In this document: positions 53,581 through 62,829 of the stretch, piece by piece
Layout: the number at the start of each line of letters is the position of its first letter
Numbering within the stretch: position 1 is the stretch's first letter
Source of the DNA: Burkholderia sp.
GTDB taxonomy: Bacteria > Pseudomonadota > Gammaproteobacteria > Burkholderiales > Burkholderiaceae
Assembly (NCBI GenBank): GCA_031253835.1
Contig: JAIRVP010000052.1
Coordinates: 1 to 64,000 of the forward strand
Direction: 5' to 3'
DNA length: 64,000 bases
Program-made: the position numbers and the translations under genes
Notes under the pieces: generated by a model
Seen by the model: the letters and a program-made list of their open reading frames with translations, nothing else
What the model was told of the DNA's origin: nothing
Databases searched by the model: none

Positions 53581-54456
53581 ATGGAACTGCTGAACGACAT
53601 GGCGCTGTTCGTGGAAGTCGTGAAGGCGCGCGGCTTTCGCGGCGCCGCGCAGGTGCTGGGGATGCCGAATTCGACGCTGTCGCGGCGGATCGGCGCGCTG
53701 GAAAAGGCGATCGGCTTGCGGCTGCTGCACCGCACGACACGCCGGATCGAGCTGACGGAAGCCGGGCAGCTGTATTTCGAGCGCTGCAAGCGCATCGTCG
53801 ACGAGGCGCGGCTCGCGCACGAGCAGCTCGGCGGGCTGTTGGCCGAACCGGCGGGCGTGCTGCGCGCGTCGTTTCCGGTCGATTTCGCGGTGATCTACCT
53901 GACGCCGCTGATCGTCGAATTCGCGAACCGCTACCCGAAGCTGACCTTCGACTTCGAGCTGACGTCACGGCGCGTCGACCTCGTGAGCGAGCCGTTCGAC
54001 GTCGCGATCCGGATCGGCGAATCGGCGGATTCGCAGCTCGTCGCGCGGCGGCTCGCGACGTTCCGCAACTACCTGTATGCGTCGCCGCGCTATCTCGAAC
54101 GCGCGGGCGAGCCGCTCGAACCGGGCGACCTGACGCAGCACCAGTGCATGAGCGTGCAGCGCCTCACCGCGTGGACGCTGCGTCGCGGCGAGCAGGCGGT
54201 CGACGTGCCGGTGGGCGGGCGGTTCGTCGTGAACAGCGTGGGCATGAACCGGCAACTGGCCGTGCACGACGCGGGGATCATCCAGCTGCCGGAGGAAGTG
54301 GTGGCCGACGATGTCGCCGCCGGCCGGCTGCGGCGCGTGCTGCCCGAATGGGAGGGCGCGCTGGTGCCCGTCTTCGCGATGACCGAAACGCGTTTGCTGC
54401 CCGCGAAGACGCAGGTTTTCATCGAGTATCTGCGTGCGCATTTCGCGCAGGCGTGA
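53581..54456 (+). CDS. LysR-type transcriptional regulator
   Basis: A 291-residue LTTR: MELLNDMALFVEVVKARGFR opening, HTH GAAQVLGMPNSTLSRRIGAL, and effector domain with VLRASFPVDFAVIYLTPLIV and DVAIRIGESADSQLVARRLA, of the DsdC/AaeR-like PFPVD subgroup. Divergent from the old yellow enzyme gene and likely its regulator. No TTG/GTG extension needed. Confidence 0.9.
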   Translation: MELLNDMALFVEVVKARGFRGAAQVLGMPNSTLSRRIGALEKAIGLRLLHRTTRRIELTEAGQLYFERCKRIVDEARLAHEQLGGLLAEPAGVLRASFPVDFAVIYLTPLIVEFANRYPKLTFDFELTSRRVDLVSEPFDVAIRIGESADSQLVARRLATFRNYLYASPRYLERAGEPLEPGDLTQHQCMSVQRLTAWTLRRGEQAVDVPVGGRFVVNSVGMNRQLAVHDAGIIQLPEEVVADDVAAGRLRRVLPEWEGALVPVFAMTETRLLPAKTQVFIEYLRAHFAQA

Positions 54457-54533
54457 GGGTTTTCTGCGCGTCGGCTACTGTTGCGCCGGTGGCGGTGCGT
54501 CCGCTTGCGCGGGACCGCAAGATGAAGGGACGC

Positions 54534-55211
54534 CTACTGACTGCTGCGCGCCGACGCAGGAGGCGACGTATCGCTGACCGGTATCAGCCGGCCTTTCGTA
54601 TCGCTCGGCGCTTTGGCGGCGTTCGCATCGTCATCGGGTTCGAGCACGAACCGGAACGATTCGACCCGCTGCATCACCTTCGCCGCATACGCACTGGATC
54701 CGCCGCTGTAGCTCTTCAGCCCGGCCTGCACGTTGCCGCCGGCCGCTTTCACGTAGCCCGACAGGATCGCGGAGCCGGCTTCGACGTTCGCGTTCGGCTC
54801 GGTGAGGTCCTTCACGTTGCGCAGCAGGCCGCGGTGTGCAGCCGGTACGACCTGCATCAGCCCGGTCGCGCCATGCTGGCCGCGCGCCTTTTCCTGGAAG
54901 CGCGATTCGATCGAGATGATGGCGTAAACGAGTGCGGGAGGCAGTGAATATTTCGTCGCAGTGACGCTCACGATGTCGGCGAGCTTCGCGGCCCGTTCTT
55001 TCGCGACGCCGAATTTCTTCGTCAGGTAGGTCGTGATGCGGCGGTTTGCTTCGTTCGGCTGATCGTTGGCGTTCGCGAGCGGCGCGGAGGCGGCGGACGG
55101 CGCCGATGCCAGTGCGTCGGGCGCGGATGCAGGCAGTGCGGGCGCTTGCTGCGCCGATGCCTGATGCGCGACGCCGAGCGAAAGCACGATCAGCCAGAGA
55201 AACCGTCGCAT
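54534..55211 (-). CDS. Lytic transglycosylase (SLT domain), periplasmic
   Basis: A 225-residue exported protein: signal peptide MRRFLWLIVLSLGVAHQASA, an Ala/Pro-rich linker, then an SLT goose-lysozyme-like domain (about 90-195) with catalytic Glu in IISIESRFQEKARGQHGATG followed by LMQVVPA, and SYSGGSSAYAAKVMQR. It cleaves peptidoglycan glycan strands. Such small transglycosylases also serve secretion systems. The C-terminal 35 residues are low-complexity. Convergent with the preceding LysR gene. Confidence 0.87.
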   Translation of the reverse strand: MRRFLWLIVLSLGVAHQASAQQAPALPASAPDALASAPSAASAPLANANDQPNEANRRITTYLTKKFGVAKERAAKLADIVSVTATKYSLPPALVYAIISIESRFQEKARGQHGATGLMQVVPAAHRGLLRNVKDLTEPNANVEAGSAILSGYVKAAGGNVQAGLKSYSGGSSAYAAKVMQRVESFRFVLEPDDDANAAKAPSDTKGRLIPVSDTSPPASARSSQ

Positions 55212-55443
55212 GGTCGAGGGCGGGGAAATGGGAGGCGCATAGTATATCGGCCAATTGCACGTTGCGTTCGAGTGGCGGCTCGAATGAAAGCGTCGTGTAG
55301 GCTTGTGTCGATGCGGATCGTTCGACGAGCCGATCGTTGCACGGACACGCATCGGAGTCCGGACGAACCGCGGCGGGCCGGCAAAACCGGTCTTTTTTAC
55401 ACGGTCCGTGACAGGGTGTGTCCCCGCACGGCCGGGCGTGCCT

Positions 55444-56211
55444 TCAAGCGCGCCGTGCGGTCGCCATCCGTGCAATCGCGCCGATCGCATCGCTGACGAG
55501 CACCGCGAGCAGCCCGACGATCACGCCGCCCTGCAGCACGAATGCGGTGTTCGACGTCTGCAGGCCCGCAATGATCACGTCGCCGAGCCCGCGCGCGGCG
55601 ACCGTCGAGCCGATCGTCGCGGTGCCGAGATTGATCACGACCGCGAGCCGGATCCCGTTGACGATCACCGGAAACGCGAGCGGCAGCTCGACCGACACCA
55701 GTTGCTGCCAGCCGCTCATCCCCATCCCGCGCGCGGCATCGACGACGTCGCGCGGTACGTCTTCGAGCCCCGCGATCGTGCTTTCGAAAATCGGCAGGAG
55801 CCCGTACAGCACGAGCGCGATCAGCACGGGCTTCAGGCCGAAGCCGACGGCCGGCACGGCCAGCGCGAGCACCGCGACCGGCGGGAAGGTCTGGCCGATA
55901 TCGACGACGCTGCGCGCGACCGGCAGGAAATCCGCGCCGGCCGGCCGCGTGACCGCGATGCCGGCCGCGACCGCGGCGATCGTGCCGATCAGGCTCGACA
56001 GCGCAACCGTGCCGAGATGCGCGAGCGTGAGATCGAGCAGGCTCGCGCGATCGTAGATGACCGGTGCGCCGTTGTCCGCGAACGGCGCGAACACACCCTG
56101 CAACCACGCGGGGCGCAACAGCAGCACGAGCAGCAGCGCGAGCGCGGCCGCGCGGGCGACGTACACGGGAAGTGCCGAACGCGTTGGCCGCACGCTGTTA
56201 TGCGCCGTCAT
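55444..56211 (-). CDS. Osmoprotectant-type ABC transporter permease (YehW-like)
   Basis: A 255-residue permease with about six helices and a BPD_transp_1 domain: GTVALSSLIGTIAAVAAGIA, the EAA loop DAARGMGMSGWQQLVSVELP, and GTATIGSTVAARGLGDVIIA. Start at 56211 overlaps the ATPase stop (ATGA). Fourth gene of a four-gene operon in which every junction overlaps by four bases. Confidence 0.88.
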   Translation of the reverse strand: MTAHNSVRPTRSALPVYVARAAALALLLVLLLRPAWLQGVFAPFADNGAPVIYDRASLLDLTLAHLGTVALSSLIGTIAAVAAGIAVTRPAGADFLPVARSVVDIGQTFPPVAVLALAVPAVGFGLKPVLIALVLYGLLPIFESTIAGLEDVPRDVVDAARGMGMSGWQQLVSVELPLAFPVIVNGIRLAVVINLGTATIGSTVAARGLGDVIIAGLQTSNTAFVLQGGVIVGLLAVLVSDAIGAIARMATARRA

Positions 56212-57155
56212 GCGGGCTTCCTCGCATGCGCGCGGATCGCATCGAGCGTGATACGGCGTGCAGGGTGTGCGTCGCTGCCGCCGCCATCGTCGACGGGCAG
56301 TGCATCGACACCGCGCCACAGCAGCTCGGACACCGCATCGCGCAGCGTGCGCGTCGCGGCGATCGGTTCGCCGTCGGCATGACCGGGTTCGGCCACCGTA
56401 TCGATCGGCGTCAGCGCGAGCAGGCGCAGCGGCCGGTCGACACCCGCGACGAGCTGCTCGACGACGCCGGCCGCCGGCTTGCCGAGAATCTCGGCCGGCG
56501 GCGCGACCTGCAGCAGCTTGCCGCCGTCCATCACCGCGATCGTGTCGCCGAGCTTCAGCGCTTCCTCGATATCGTGCGTGACGATCACGACCGTGATGCC
56601 GAGGCGGCGCTGCAGCGCGAACAGGTCGTCCTGCGCCTTGCCGCGAATGATCGGGTCGAGCGCGCCGAACGGTTCGTCCATCAGCAGCATCGCGGGCTCC
56701 GCCGCGAGCGCGCGCGCGACGCCGACGCGCTGCTGCTGGCCGCCCGACAGTTCGTGCGGGAGTTTGTCAGCGAACTCGGCCGGCGCGAGATGGAACAGCT
56801 CGAGCAGTTCGTTCACGCGTGTGGCGATGCGATCGGACGGCCAGCCGAGCAGGCGCGGCACGGTCGCGATGTTGCGCGCGACGCTCCAGTGCGGGAACAG
56901 CCCGTGCCCCTGGATCGCATAGCCGATGCCGCGCCGCAGCTGTTCGGGCGCGACGGTTGCCGTATCGACGCCGTCGATGCGGATCGTGCCGCTGGTCGGC
57001 GCGATCAGCCGGTTGATCATGCGCAGGAGCGTCGACTTGCCGCTGCCCGATGCGCCGACGAGCGCGGTGATGGTGCCGCGCTGCATCGTCAGCGACACGT
57101 CGTCGACGGCGATCACCTCGCCGAAGCGTTTGCCGGCCCGTTCGATCTCGATCAT
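56208..57155 (-). CDS. Osmoprotectant-type ABC transporter ATP-binding subunit (YehX-like)
   Basis: A 315-residue ATPase: Walker A GASGSGKST, Q-loop in IGYAIQGHGLFPHWSV, signature LSGGQQQRVG, Walker B MLLMDEPFGALDP and switch VTHDIEEAL. The C-terminal region after residue 240 is a single CBS-like segment. Stop and start overlap both neighbouring permease genes. It resembles OpuCA/YehX. Confidence 0.9.
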   Translation of the reverse strand: MIEIERAGKRFGEVIAVDDVSLTMQRGTITALVGASGSGKSTLLRMINRLIAPTSGTIRIDGVDTATVAPEQLRRGIGYAIQGHGLFPHWSVARNIATVPRLLGWPSDRIATRVNELLELFHLAPAEFADKLPHELSGGQQQRVGVARALAAEPAMLLMDEPFGALDPIIRGKAQDDLFALQRRLGITVVIVTHDIEEALKLGDTIAVMDGGKLLQVAPPAEILGKPAAGVVEQLVAGVDRPLRLLALTPIDTVAEPGHADGEPIAATRTLRDAVSELLWRGVDALPVDDGGGSDAHPARRITLDAIRAHARKPA

Positions 57156-58330
57156 CCTGCACGTCCCTTCGCGAGCGACGTCGCGGCTTCGAACACGACG
57201 GCGGCCGCCAGTGCGAGCGCGATCGTCGGGATCGCGCCGAGCAGCACGAGATCGGCGGCCGATTGCCCGATCCCCTGGAAGATGAAGGTGCCGAACCCGC
57301 CGCCGCCGATCAGCGCGGCGACCGCGGTCAGGCCGATGTTCTGCACGAGCACGATGCGCACGCCGCTCAGGATTACCGGGAGCGCGAGCACGAGATCGAC
57401 GCGCAGCAGCCGCTGCGCACGCGTCATGCCCATCGCGCGTGCCGCTTCGGTCACGTGCGGCGGCACCTGCCCGAGCCCGACCACGACGCTCGATGCGATC
57501 GGCAGCAGCGAATACAGGAACAGCGCGAGCACGGCCGGCGCGACGCCGATCCCGCGGATGCCGAGCGTGGCCGCGAGCGGCACGTGCGCGGCGAGCAGGC
57601 CGAGCGGTGCCATCATCAGCCCGTACATCGCGATGCTGGGGATCGTCTGAACGACATTGAGCACGGGCATCGCGACGGTACGCACGGCCGCGATGCGTGC
57701 GCATGCGATGCCGAGCGGCAAGCCCGCGACGAGCGCGGCAGCGACCGATCCGCCCGCGAGCGACACGTGGCGGATCGCCTCGCGCCAGAAGTCGTCGCTG
57801 CGCACCGCGTACTCGCGCATCACCGAGAGGCTGTCCCACCAGCCGCTGGCGAGCGGCACCGAAATCGCTGCGATTGCGACGACGAGTGCGACGAGACGCC
57901 GCCACGGGCCGAACGCGAGTCGTGCGAGCGCGTCGGCGATGAGTACCGCCCAGGCGAACAGCAGCAGCCAGACGCCCGCGTCGGGCGAGACGCGCGCGAG
58001 CATGTCGTCGGGCGCGACGACGTGCGTCGCGGCCGCGCCGATCGCATACGCGAGCGTAGCGAGCCCCGCACAGCCGGCCGCGAGCCGCCATGCGGGACGG
58101 CTCGCCGTCATCGCCCACAGCGCGCCGACGGTCCACAGTGCGGCGAGCGCGGCACCCTGTATCGGCGGCAGCGCGGCGAACACCGACAGCCCGGTGCCGG
58201 CCGCAATCCGGTTCGGCCGCAGCACCGCGAACGACAGGCCGAACACGGCGACGATCGTCAGGACCCCGATCAGGAGGCCGACCTTGTCGAGCGTGACGCG
58301 CCGCGCGGACGCCGCCGCGCGACCGGTCAT
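57152..58330 (-). CDS. Osmoprotectant-type ABC transporter permease (YehY-like) with an N-terminal membrane extension
   Basis: A 392-residue permease. The first 170 residues add about five helices not needed for transport. The C-terminal half is the permease proper with the EAA loop EAARAMGMTRAQRLLRVDLV and GIGVAPAVLALFLYSLLPIA. This two-part build is typical of YehY. The start overlaps the binding-protein stop (ATGA). Confidence 0.88.
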   Translation of the reverse strand: MTGRAAASARRVTLDKVGLLIGVLTIVAVFGLSFAVLRPNRIAAGTGLSVFAALPPIQGAALAALWTVGALWAMTASRPAWRLAAGCAGLATLAYAIGAAATHVVAPDDMLARVSPDAGVWLLLFAWAVLIADALARLAFGPWRRLVALVVAIAAISVPLASGWWDSLSVMREYAVRSDDFWREAIRHVSLAGGSVAAALVAGLPLGIACARIAAVRTVAMPVLNVVQTIPSIAMYGLMMAPLGLLAAHVPLAATLGIRGIGVAPAVLALFLYSLLPIASSVVVGLGQVPPHVTEAARAMGMTRAQRLLRVDLVLALPVILSGVRIVLVQNIGLTAVAALIGGGGFGTFIFQGIGQSAADLVLLGAIPTIALALAAAVVFEAATSLAKGRAG

Positions 58331-59250
58331 TTCACGAAGCCCTTCGCTTTCAGGTAGCTTTTCGCGACGCCGGCGGCCGGCTCGCCGTTGATCTGGATGC
58401 GGGCGTTGAGCGACTGCAGCGTCTTCAGGTCGAGGCTCGCGAATACCGGCTTCAGGTAGTCGGCGATTTGCGGATGCGCTTTCAGCACGGCTTCACGGAT
58501 CACCGGCGTCGGCGCGTAGACGGGCTGCACGTGCTTGTCGTCGTCGAGCACCGCGAGGCCGCTCGATGCGATGCCGCCGTCGGTGCCGTAGACCATCGCG
58601 GCATTCACGCCGTCGGTCTGGTTCGCGGCGGCCTTGATCGTGGCGGCCGTGTCGCCGCCGGACAGCACGACGAGCTGCTCGGGCTTCAGCTTGAAGCCGT
58701 ATGCCTTCTCGAACGACGGCAGTGCGGATGCGCTGTTCACGAATTCGGCCGACGCCGCGAGTTTCACCTTGCCGCCGCCGGCGATCCACTTGCCGAAATC
58801 GGAGAAGGTCTTCAGGTGCTGCGACTGCGCGACAGGGGCGAGCAGCGCGACGCCCCACGTGTTGTTCGCAGGCGCCGGCGCGAGCCACACGAGATGGTTC
58901 GCTGCGTAGTCGAGCTTCTTCGCGGTGTCGTAGCCTTGTGCGGCGTTCTTCCACACCGGGTCGTCGGCCTTGTTGAAGAAGAATGCGGCGTTGCCCGTGT
59001 ATTCGGGGTAGATGTCGATCTCGCCGCTCGTGAGCGCCTTGCGCACGATCGGCGTCGCGCCGAGCGCGATCTTTTCGGTGACCGGAATGCCGTGGGCCTT
59101 CAGCACCTGCGCGATGAGGTTGCCGAGCAGGTTGCCTTCGGTGTCGATCTTCGACGACACCACGACGGGCGTGTCGGCGTGCGCGCCGGGCGCGACGAGG
59201 GCGGCGGCGAACGCGAGGCCCAGGATCCGGGCGGGCAGGGCGAGCTTCAT
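58327..59250 (-). CDS. Osmoprotectant-type substrate-binding protein (OsmF/YehZ-like)
   Basis: A 307-residue periplasmic protein: signal peptide MKLALPARILGLAFAAALVA cut near AHAD. The OpuAC-type domain has VVVSSKIDTEGNLLGNLIAQ, IDIYPEYTGNAAFFFNK and VVLSGGDTAATIKAAANQ. First gene of the operon. YehZYXW has low betaine affinity in enterics; the ligand here may be a related quaternary amine or ectoine. Confidence 0.9.
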   Translation of the reverse strand: MKLALPARILGLAFAAALVAPGAHADTPVVVSSKIDTEGNLLGNLIAQVLKAHGIPVTEKIALGATPIVRKALTSGEIDIYPEYTGNAAFFFNKADDPVWKNAAQGYDTAKKLDYAANHLVWLAPAPANNTWGVALLAPVAQSQHLKTFSDFGKWIAGGGKVKLAASAEFVNSASALPSFEKAYGFKLKPEQLVVLSGGDTAATIKAAANQTDGVNAAMVYGTDGGIASSGLAVLDDDKHVQPVYAPTPVIREAVLKAHPQIADYLKPVFASLDLKTLQSLNARIQINGEPAAGVAKSYLKAKGFVK

Positions 59251-59416
59251 CGGGGCCAATCTCCAGGACGGGGGCGTACGCCGAAAGTTACTTGACTGAG
59301 CCGGCTTTGGCAAACCGCGTGCGGCGGCGTGTCCACAGCCGGTGTGGGGATAACCCGCTGCGGTCATGCCGGCTTGTTACACTGAAATTCGTTCCTGCCT
59401 GCGGACACTTGCTGAC

Positions 59417-60346
59417 ATGAAGCCCGAGCTGCTGGTCCTCATCGCATTGCGCGGCGACGCGCAGCGCGAGATCGCCGCGTCGTTCGACGTGCGCCATGCC
59501 CCGACGCCCGACGAACGCGCACGCGCGATCGCCGAACACGGCGGCACGATTCGCGCGGTGCTGACCAACGGCAGCACGGGGCTCACTGCCACCGAGATCG
59601 ACCGGCTGCCGCAACTCACGTTCGTCAGCGCGCTTGGCGCCGGCTACGAGCACATCGACGTCGCGCATGCGAAGGCGCGTGGCGTCACGGTCGTCACGGG
59701 CGCGGGCACCAACGACGATTGCGTCGCCGATCACGCGTTCGCGCTGCTGCTCGCCGCGGTGCGCAACGTCGTGCAGCTCGATGCGAAAACCCGCGCGGGC
59801 GTCTGGCGCGAAGGGCTGCCGATGCCGCCGAACGTGTCGGGCAGGAAGCTCGGCATCGTCGGGCTCGGCAAGATCGGCGAGAAGTGCGCGCGTCGCGCGG
59901 CCGGCTTCGACATCGAGACCGGTTATCACAACCGGTCGGAGAAGCCCGTGCCTTACCGCTATTTCGATCGGGTCGATACGCTCGCGCAGTGGGCCGATTT
60001 CCTGATCGTCGCGACACCGGGCGGCGCCGGCACGCGGCACCTGATCGACCGCACCGTGCTCGACGCGCTCGGGCCCGGCGGCTTTCTCGTCAACGTGTCG
60101 CGCGGCAGTGTTGTCGATACCGCTGCTTTGGCGGACGCGCTGCGCGAACGGCGCATCGCGGGCGCGGGGCTCGACGTGTACGAGGGCGAACCCGAGCCGC
60201 CGCGCGCGCTGACGGATCTCGACAACGTCGTGCTGACACCGCACATGGGCGGCTGGTCGCCCGAGGCGCTCGATCGGTCGGTGCAGCAGTTTCTCGACAA
60301 CGCGGCGCGGCATTTCGCCGGGCAGCCGGTGTTGACGCCGGTGTGA
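59417..60346 (+). CDS. 2-hydroxyacid dehydrogenase (GhrB/HPR-like)
   Basis: A 309-residue D-2-hydroxyacid dehydrogenase: GLGKIGEKCARRAAGFDIET (NAD loop), VNVSRGSVVDTAALADALRE with the catalytic Arg, and LTPHMGGWSPEALDRS with the catalytic His. It reduces glyoxylate, hydroxypyruvate or similar. ATG at 59417 chosen where family similarity starts (MKPELLVLIALRGDAQ); the in-frame start at 59366 adds 17 unmatched residues. Confidence 0.88.
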   Translation: MKPELLVLIALRGDAQREIAASFDVRHAPTPDERARAIAEHGGTIRAVLTNGSTGLTATEIDRLPQLTFVSALGAGYEHIDVAHAKARGVTVVTGAGTNDDCVADHAFALLLAAVRNVVQLDAKTRAGVWREGLPMPPNVSGRKLGIVGLGKIGEKCARRAAGFDIETGYHNRSEKPVPYRYFDRVDTLAQWADFLIVATPGGAGTRHLIDRTVLDALGPGGFLVNVSRGSVVDTAALADALRERRIAGAGLDVYEGEPEPPRALTDLDNVVLTPHMGGWSPEALDRSVQQFLDNAARHFAGQPVLTPV

Positions 60347-60367
60347 TGGCAGAAGGGCGGGCGCGAA

Positions 60368-60736
60368 TCAGCCGGCCTGCCTGCAGAATGTCCAATAGAA
60401 ATCCGGCAGGTTCGCCGGCTTGTCGGCATCGAGGTCGATCCAGGCGAACTGGCTGTGCTCGTCGCTCAGGACGATGGCATGCCGATCGACCTGGCACTCG
60501 AAGCACACGATGAGCACGCGCTTGCCCGGCACGACCTCGCACGAGCGGCTCGCCACGTAGCGGATCGCCGACGCGACGATCCCGCATTCCTCCTGCACTT
60601 CGCGCAGGACGGCTTCTTCGAGCGATTCGCCGGCTTCGGGCCAGCCGCCCGGCAACTCCCATTCGTCGCGCGGATTGCGCAGGAACAGGACCGAGCGTCC
60701 GTCACGGACGATGGCTTTTGCGCTGAGGGGGATCAT
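60368..60736 (-). CDS. NUDIX hydrolase
   Basis: A 122-residue protein with a complete Nudix box in GGWPEAGESLEEAVLREVQE then ECGIV (GX5EX7REUXEEXGU satisfied). N-terminus IPLSAKAIVRDGRSVLFLRN is the standard first strand. Probably hydrolyses a nucleoside diphosphate derivative; substrate unknown. Convergent with the preceding dehydrogenase gene. Confidence 0.9.
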   Translation of the reverse strand: MIPLSAKAIVRDGRSVLFLRNPRDEWELPGGWPEAGESLEEAVLREVQEECGIVASAIRYVASRSCEVVPGKRVLIVCFECQVDRHAIVLSDEHSQFAWIDLDADKPANLPDFYWTFCRQAG

Positions 60737-60867
60737 CGGGGTTCACCGTTGGCGTTCGACTGTCGCAGCGTAGCGCACGTGTTCCGTTCTTGCAGCGATC
60801 CCCCGCCTGCGCCGACGGGCGCGCAGGCGGGGGAGGCCGTGCCGTTACGCCGGCAGCCGGCGTGCGG

Positions 60868-62829
60868 CTACGCGCCTGCCGACGACGAAGCCAGCGGCAC
60901 CGTCACCGACGTGCCGGCCGGATCGAGCGTCAGGCCCGTGCCCGGCGTCGGCCGCAGCGTCGCCTCGTAGTCGCTGGAGAGGACGACGAGCCCGAGCCGG
61001 TGGCCGGCTTCCAGCTTGTAGTCGCGCGGCATGAACGTCAGCTTCAGGTCGTACGGCAAGCCGGGCAGCACGGGTTCCGACAGCCACTCGGACAGCCGGT
61101 TGCGCGGGTCGGTCCACGCACGCGTGACGATCGTGGCCGTGCCGTCCGGTGCGCGATCGACCAGCAGTGCCGTCACGTTGGCGACGCCCGTGAAGGTCAG
61201 CCGGACGCGTGCGGTCGCCGCACCGGAGAGGCGGGTCGCGGCCGTCAGCGGCGCGGTCTCGAAGCGGCTGCGGTTTTCGCCCGTCGCCGTGTTCGCCAGC
61301 GTGAGCGCGGAGATGCGCGCATCGTCGGTGAAGCGCGTGAGCGGGCCGCCGGTCGGCAGTCGCAGCAGCGTGCCGGTGCCTGCACCGTCGCCGCCTGCGA
61401 AGTACGTGACCGGCGTCGCACGGCGCGCGGCCCAGTCGGCTTCCTTCAGCAGCGTGCCGTCGGCCTGCTCGATCACCGCGCGCGGATCGCGTTCGACGCC
61501 GTTGTTGTAGCCGATCAGGTAGCGCGTGAACCAGCGGTTCACCTCCGCGGTCCACGCTTCGCCCATCGCCGGCACGCGCGTCGGGTCGGTGTGCTTCAGG
61601 CGGTGCAGCCACAGCTGCGTCGGCACGCCCTGGCGACGCATCGCGAGATACCACGACGTCGACTGGTCGACGCGCACGTTGTCGTCGGTCAGCCCCTGCG
61701 CGACGAGTGCCGGGGCAACCGCGAATCCCGTCGGGATGTCGCGCGCGGCCCAGAACGGCGAATAGTCGCCGGTCTTGCGGTCTTCCTGCTGCAGCGCTTC
61801 GTCGATCAGGTGAGTGCAGCGCTCCGGATGCGCGTTCGTCAGCAGCGCCTTGATGTACACGTCGACGTCTTCGCCCTGATAGCCTTCCGGTGCGCGCACG
61901 AGCCCGCCCGAGCGGTAGTAGCCGTACATGTTCGTCAGCCCGGCGATCGGCACGATCGCGTCGAGCCCGCGCGTGCGCAGGCTCGCGACCATTTTCGGCA
62001 GCGTGCCGTCGTACGACACGCCGTACATGCCGACGTGGCCCGTCGACCAGTTCGCGACGACCGTCTTGCCGTTCGCGTCCTTCGCGGTCGCGTCGCGGCC
62101 GAGCCAGCGGATCACCGACGCCATTGCGACCGATTCGTCGCGCGTCAGGATCGTCGGGCAGCCGTCGGAGCCGGCGGTGCCGAGCGAATCCGCATAGACG
62201 ATCGTGAAGCCGCGCGGCACGAAGTAGCTTTCGATCCACGAGCGGCCGGCGGCGGCCGCCTCGACCTGCTGCAGCATCCGCGACTGCGGCGCGGCGGCCA
62301 GGATGCGCGTGGACGCCGATGCGGGTGCGCCGGCGCTCGCGGCCGGATGCGGCGTGCCGTCGAGCTCGACGTCGACGTTGTGGTCGGGGCTGTCGGCGAG
62401 CCCCGCGTAGTACGGGCTCGCGAGCACGATGACGGGCGTGCGTGCGCCGTTCGCGGTTTCGGACGGCCGCACGATGCGCACATGGATGCGGTCGCGCGTG
62501 CCGTCGCCGTCGGAATCGACCGGCGTGTCGACCCACGCGTTTTCCTCGATCGTGCCGCCCGACAGCGACGGCTGCACCTGGCCGTTGCTGATCACCGGCT
62601 TGTAGCGTCCGTTGCTGGACGGATTCGCGTACGGGACGCCGGACGGCGACACGTGCGACGCCAGCGATTGCGTATCGGCCGCGGCGGCGGCCCCCTCCTG
62701 CTGGCCCTGCGCGAGTGCGGATACACCCGCCACGCTGCCGCCGTCGTCGCCGCCGCACGCGGCGAGCGTCGTGGCGGCCACGAGCGCGGGAAGCCACGCG
62801 CGCCGGAATCCGGTTCGATGAATGTTCAT
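60868..62829 (-). CDS. CocE/NonD-family serine hydrolase lipoprotein
   Basis: A 653-residue exported lipoprotein: lipobox LAAC at residues 22-25 (Cys25) after MNIHRTGFRRAWLPALVAAT. The alpha/beta-hydrolase Xaa-Pro dipeptidyl-peptidase-like domain has the nucleophile elbow GMYGVSYDGTLPKMVAS and the His of LWLHRLKHTDP. A C-terminal jelly-roll (PAXA-C) contains VTALLVDRAPDGTATIVTRA. The family includes acyl-ester hydrolases and X-prolyl peptidases. Lipidation points to a surface or outer-membrane location. A promoter lies about 350 bases upstream. Confidence 0.88.
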   Translation of the reverse strand: MNIHRTGFRRAWLPALVAATTLAACGGDDGGSVAGVSALAQGQQEGAAAAADTQSLASHVSPSGVPYANPSSNGRYKPVISNGQVQPSLSGGTIEENAWVDTPVDSDGDGTRDRIHVRIVRPSETANGARTPVIVLASPYYAGLADSPDHNVDVELDGTPHPAASAGAPASASTRILAAAPQSRMLQQVEAAAAGRSWIESYFVPRGFTIVYADSLGTAGSDGCPTILTRDESVAMASVIRWLGRDATAKDANGKTVVANWSTGHVGMYGVSYDGTLPKMVASLRTRGLDAIVPIAGLTNMYGYYRSGGLVRAPEGYQGEDVDVYIKALLTNAHPERCTHLIDEALQQEDRKTGDYSPFWAARDIPTGFAVAPALVAQGLTDDNVRVDQSTSWYLAMRRQGVPTQLWLHRLKHTDPTRVPAMGEAWTAEVNRWFTRYLIGYNNGVERDPRAVIEQADGTLLKEADWAARRATPVTYFAGGDGAGTGTLLRLPTGGPLTRFTDDARISALTLANTATGENRSRFETAPLTAATRLSGAATARVRLTFTGVANVTALLVDRAPDGTATIVTRAWTDPRNRLSEWLSEPVLPGLPYDLKLTFMPRDYKLEAGHRLGLVVLSSDYEATLRPTPGTGLTLDPAGTSVTVPLASSSAGA

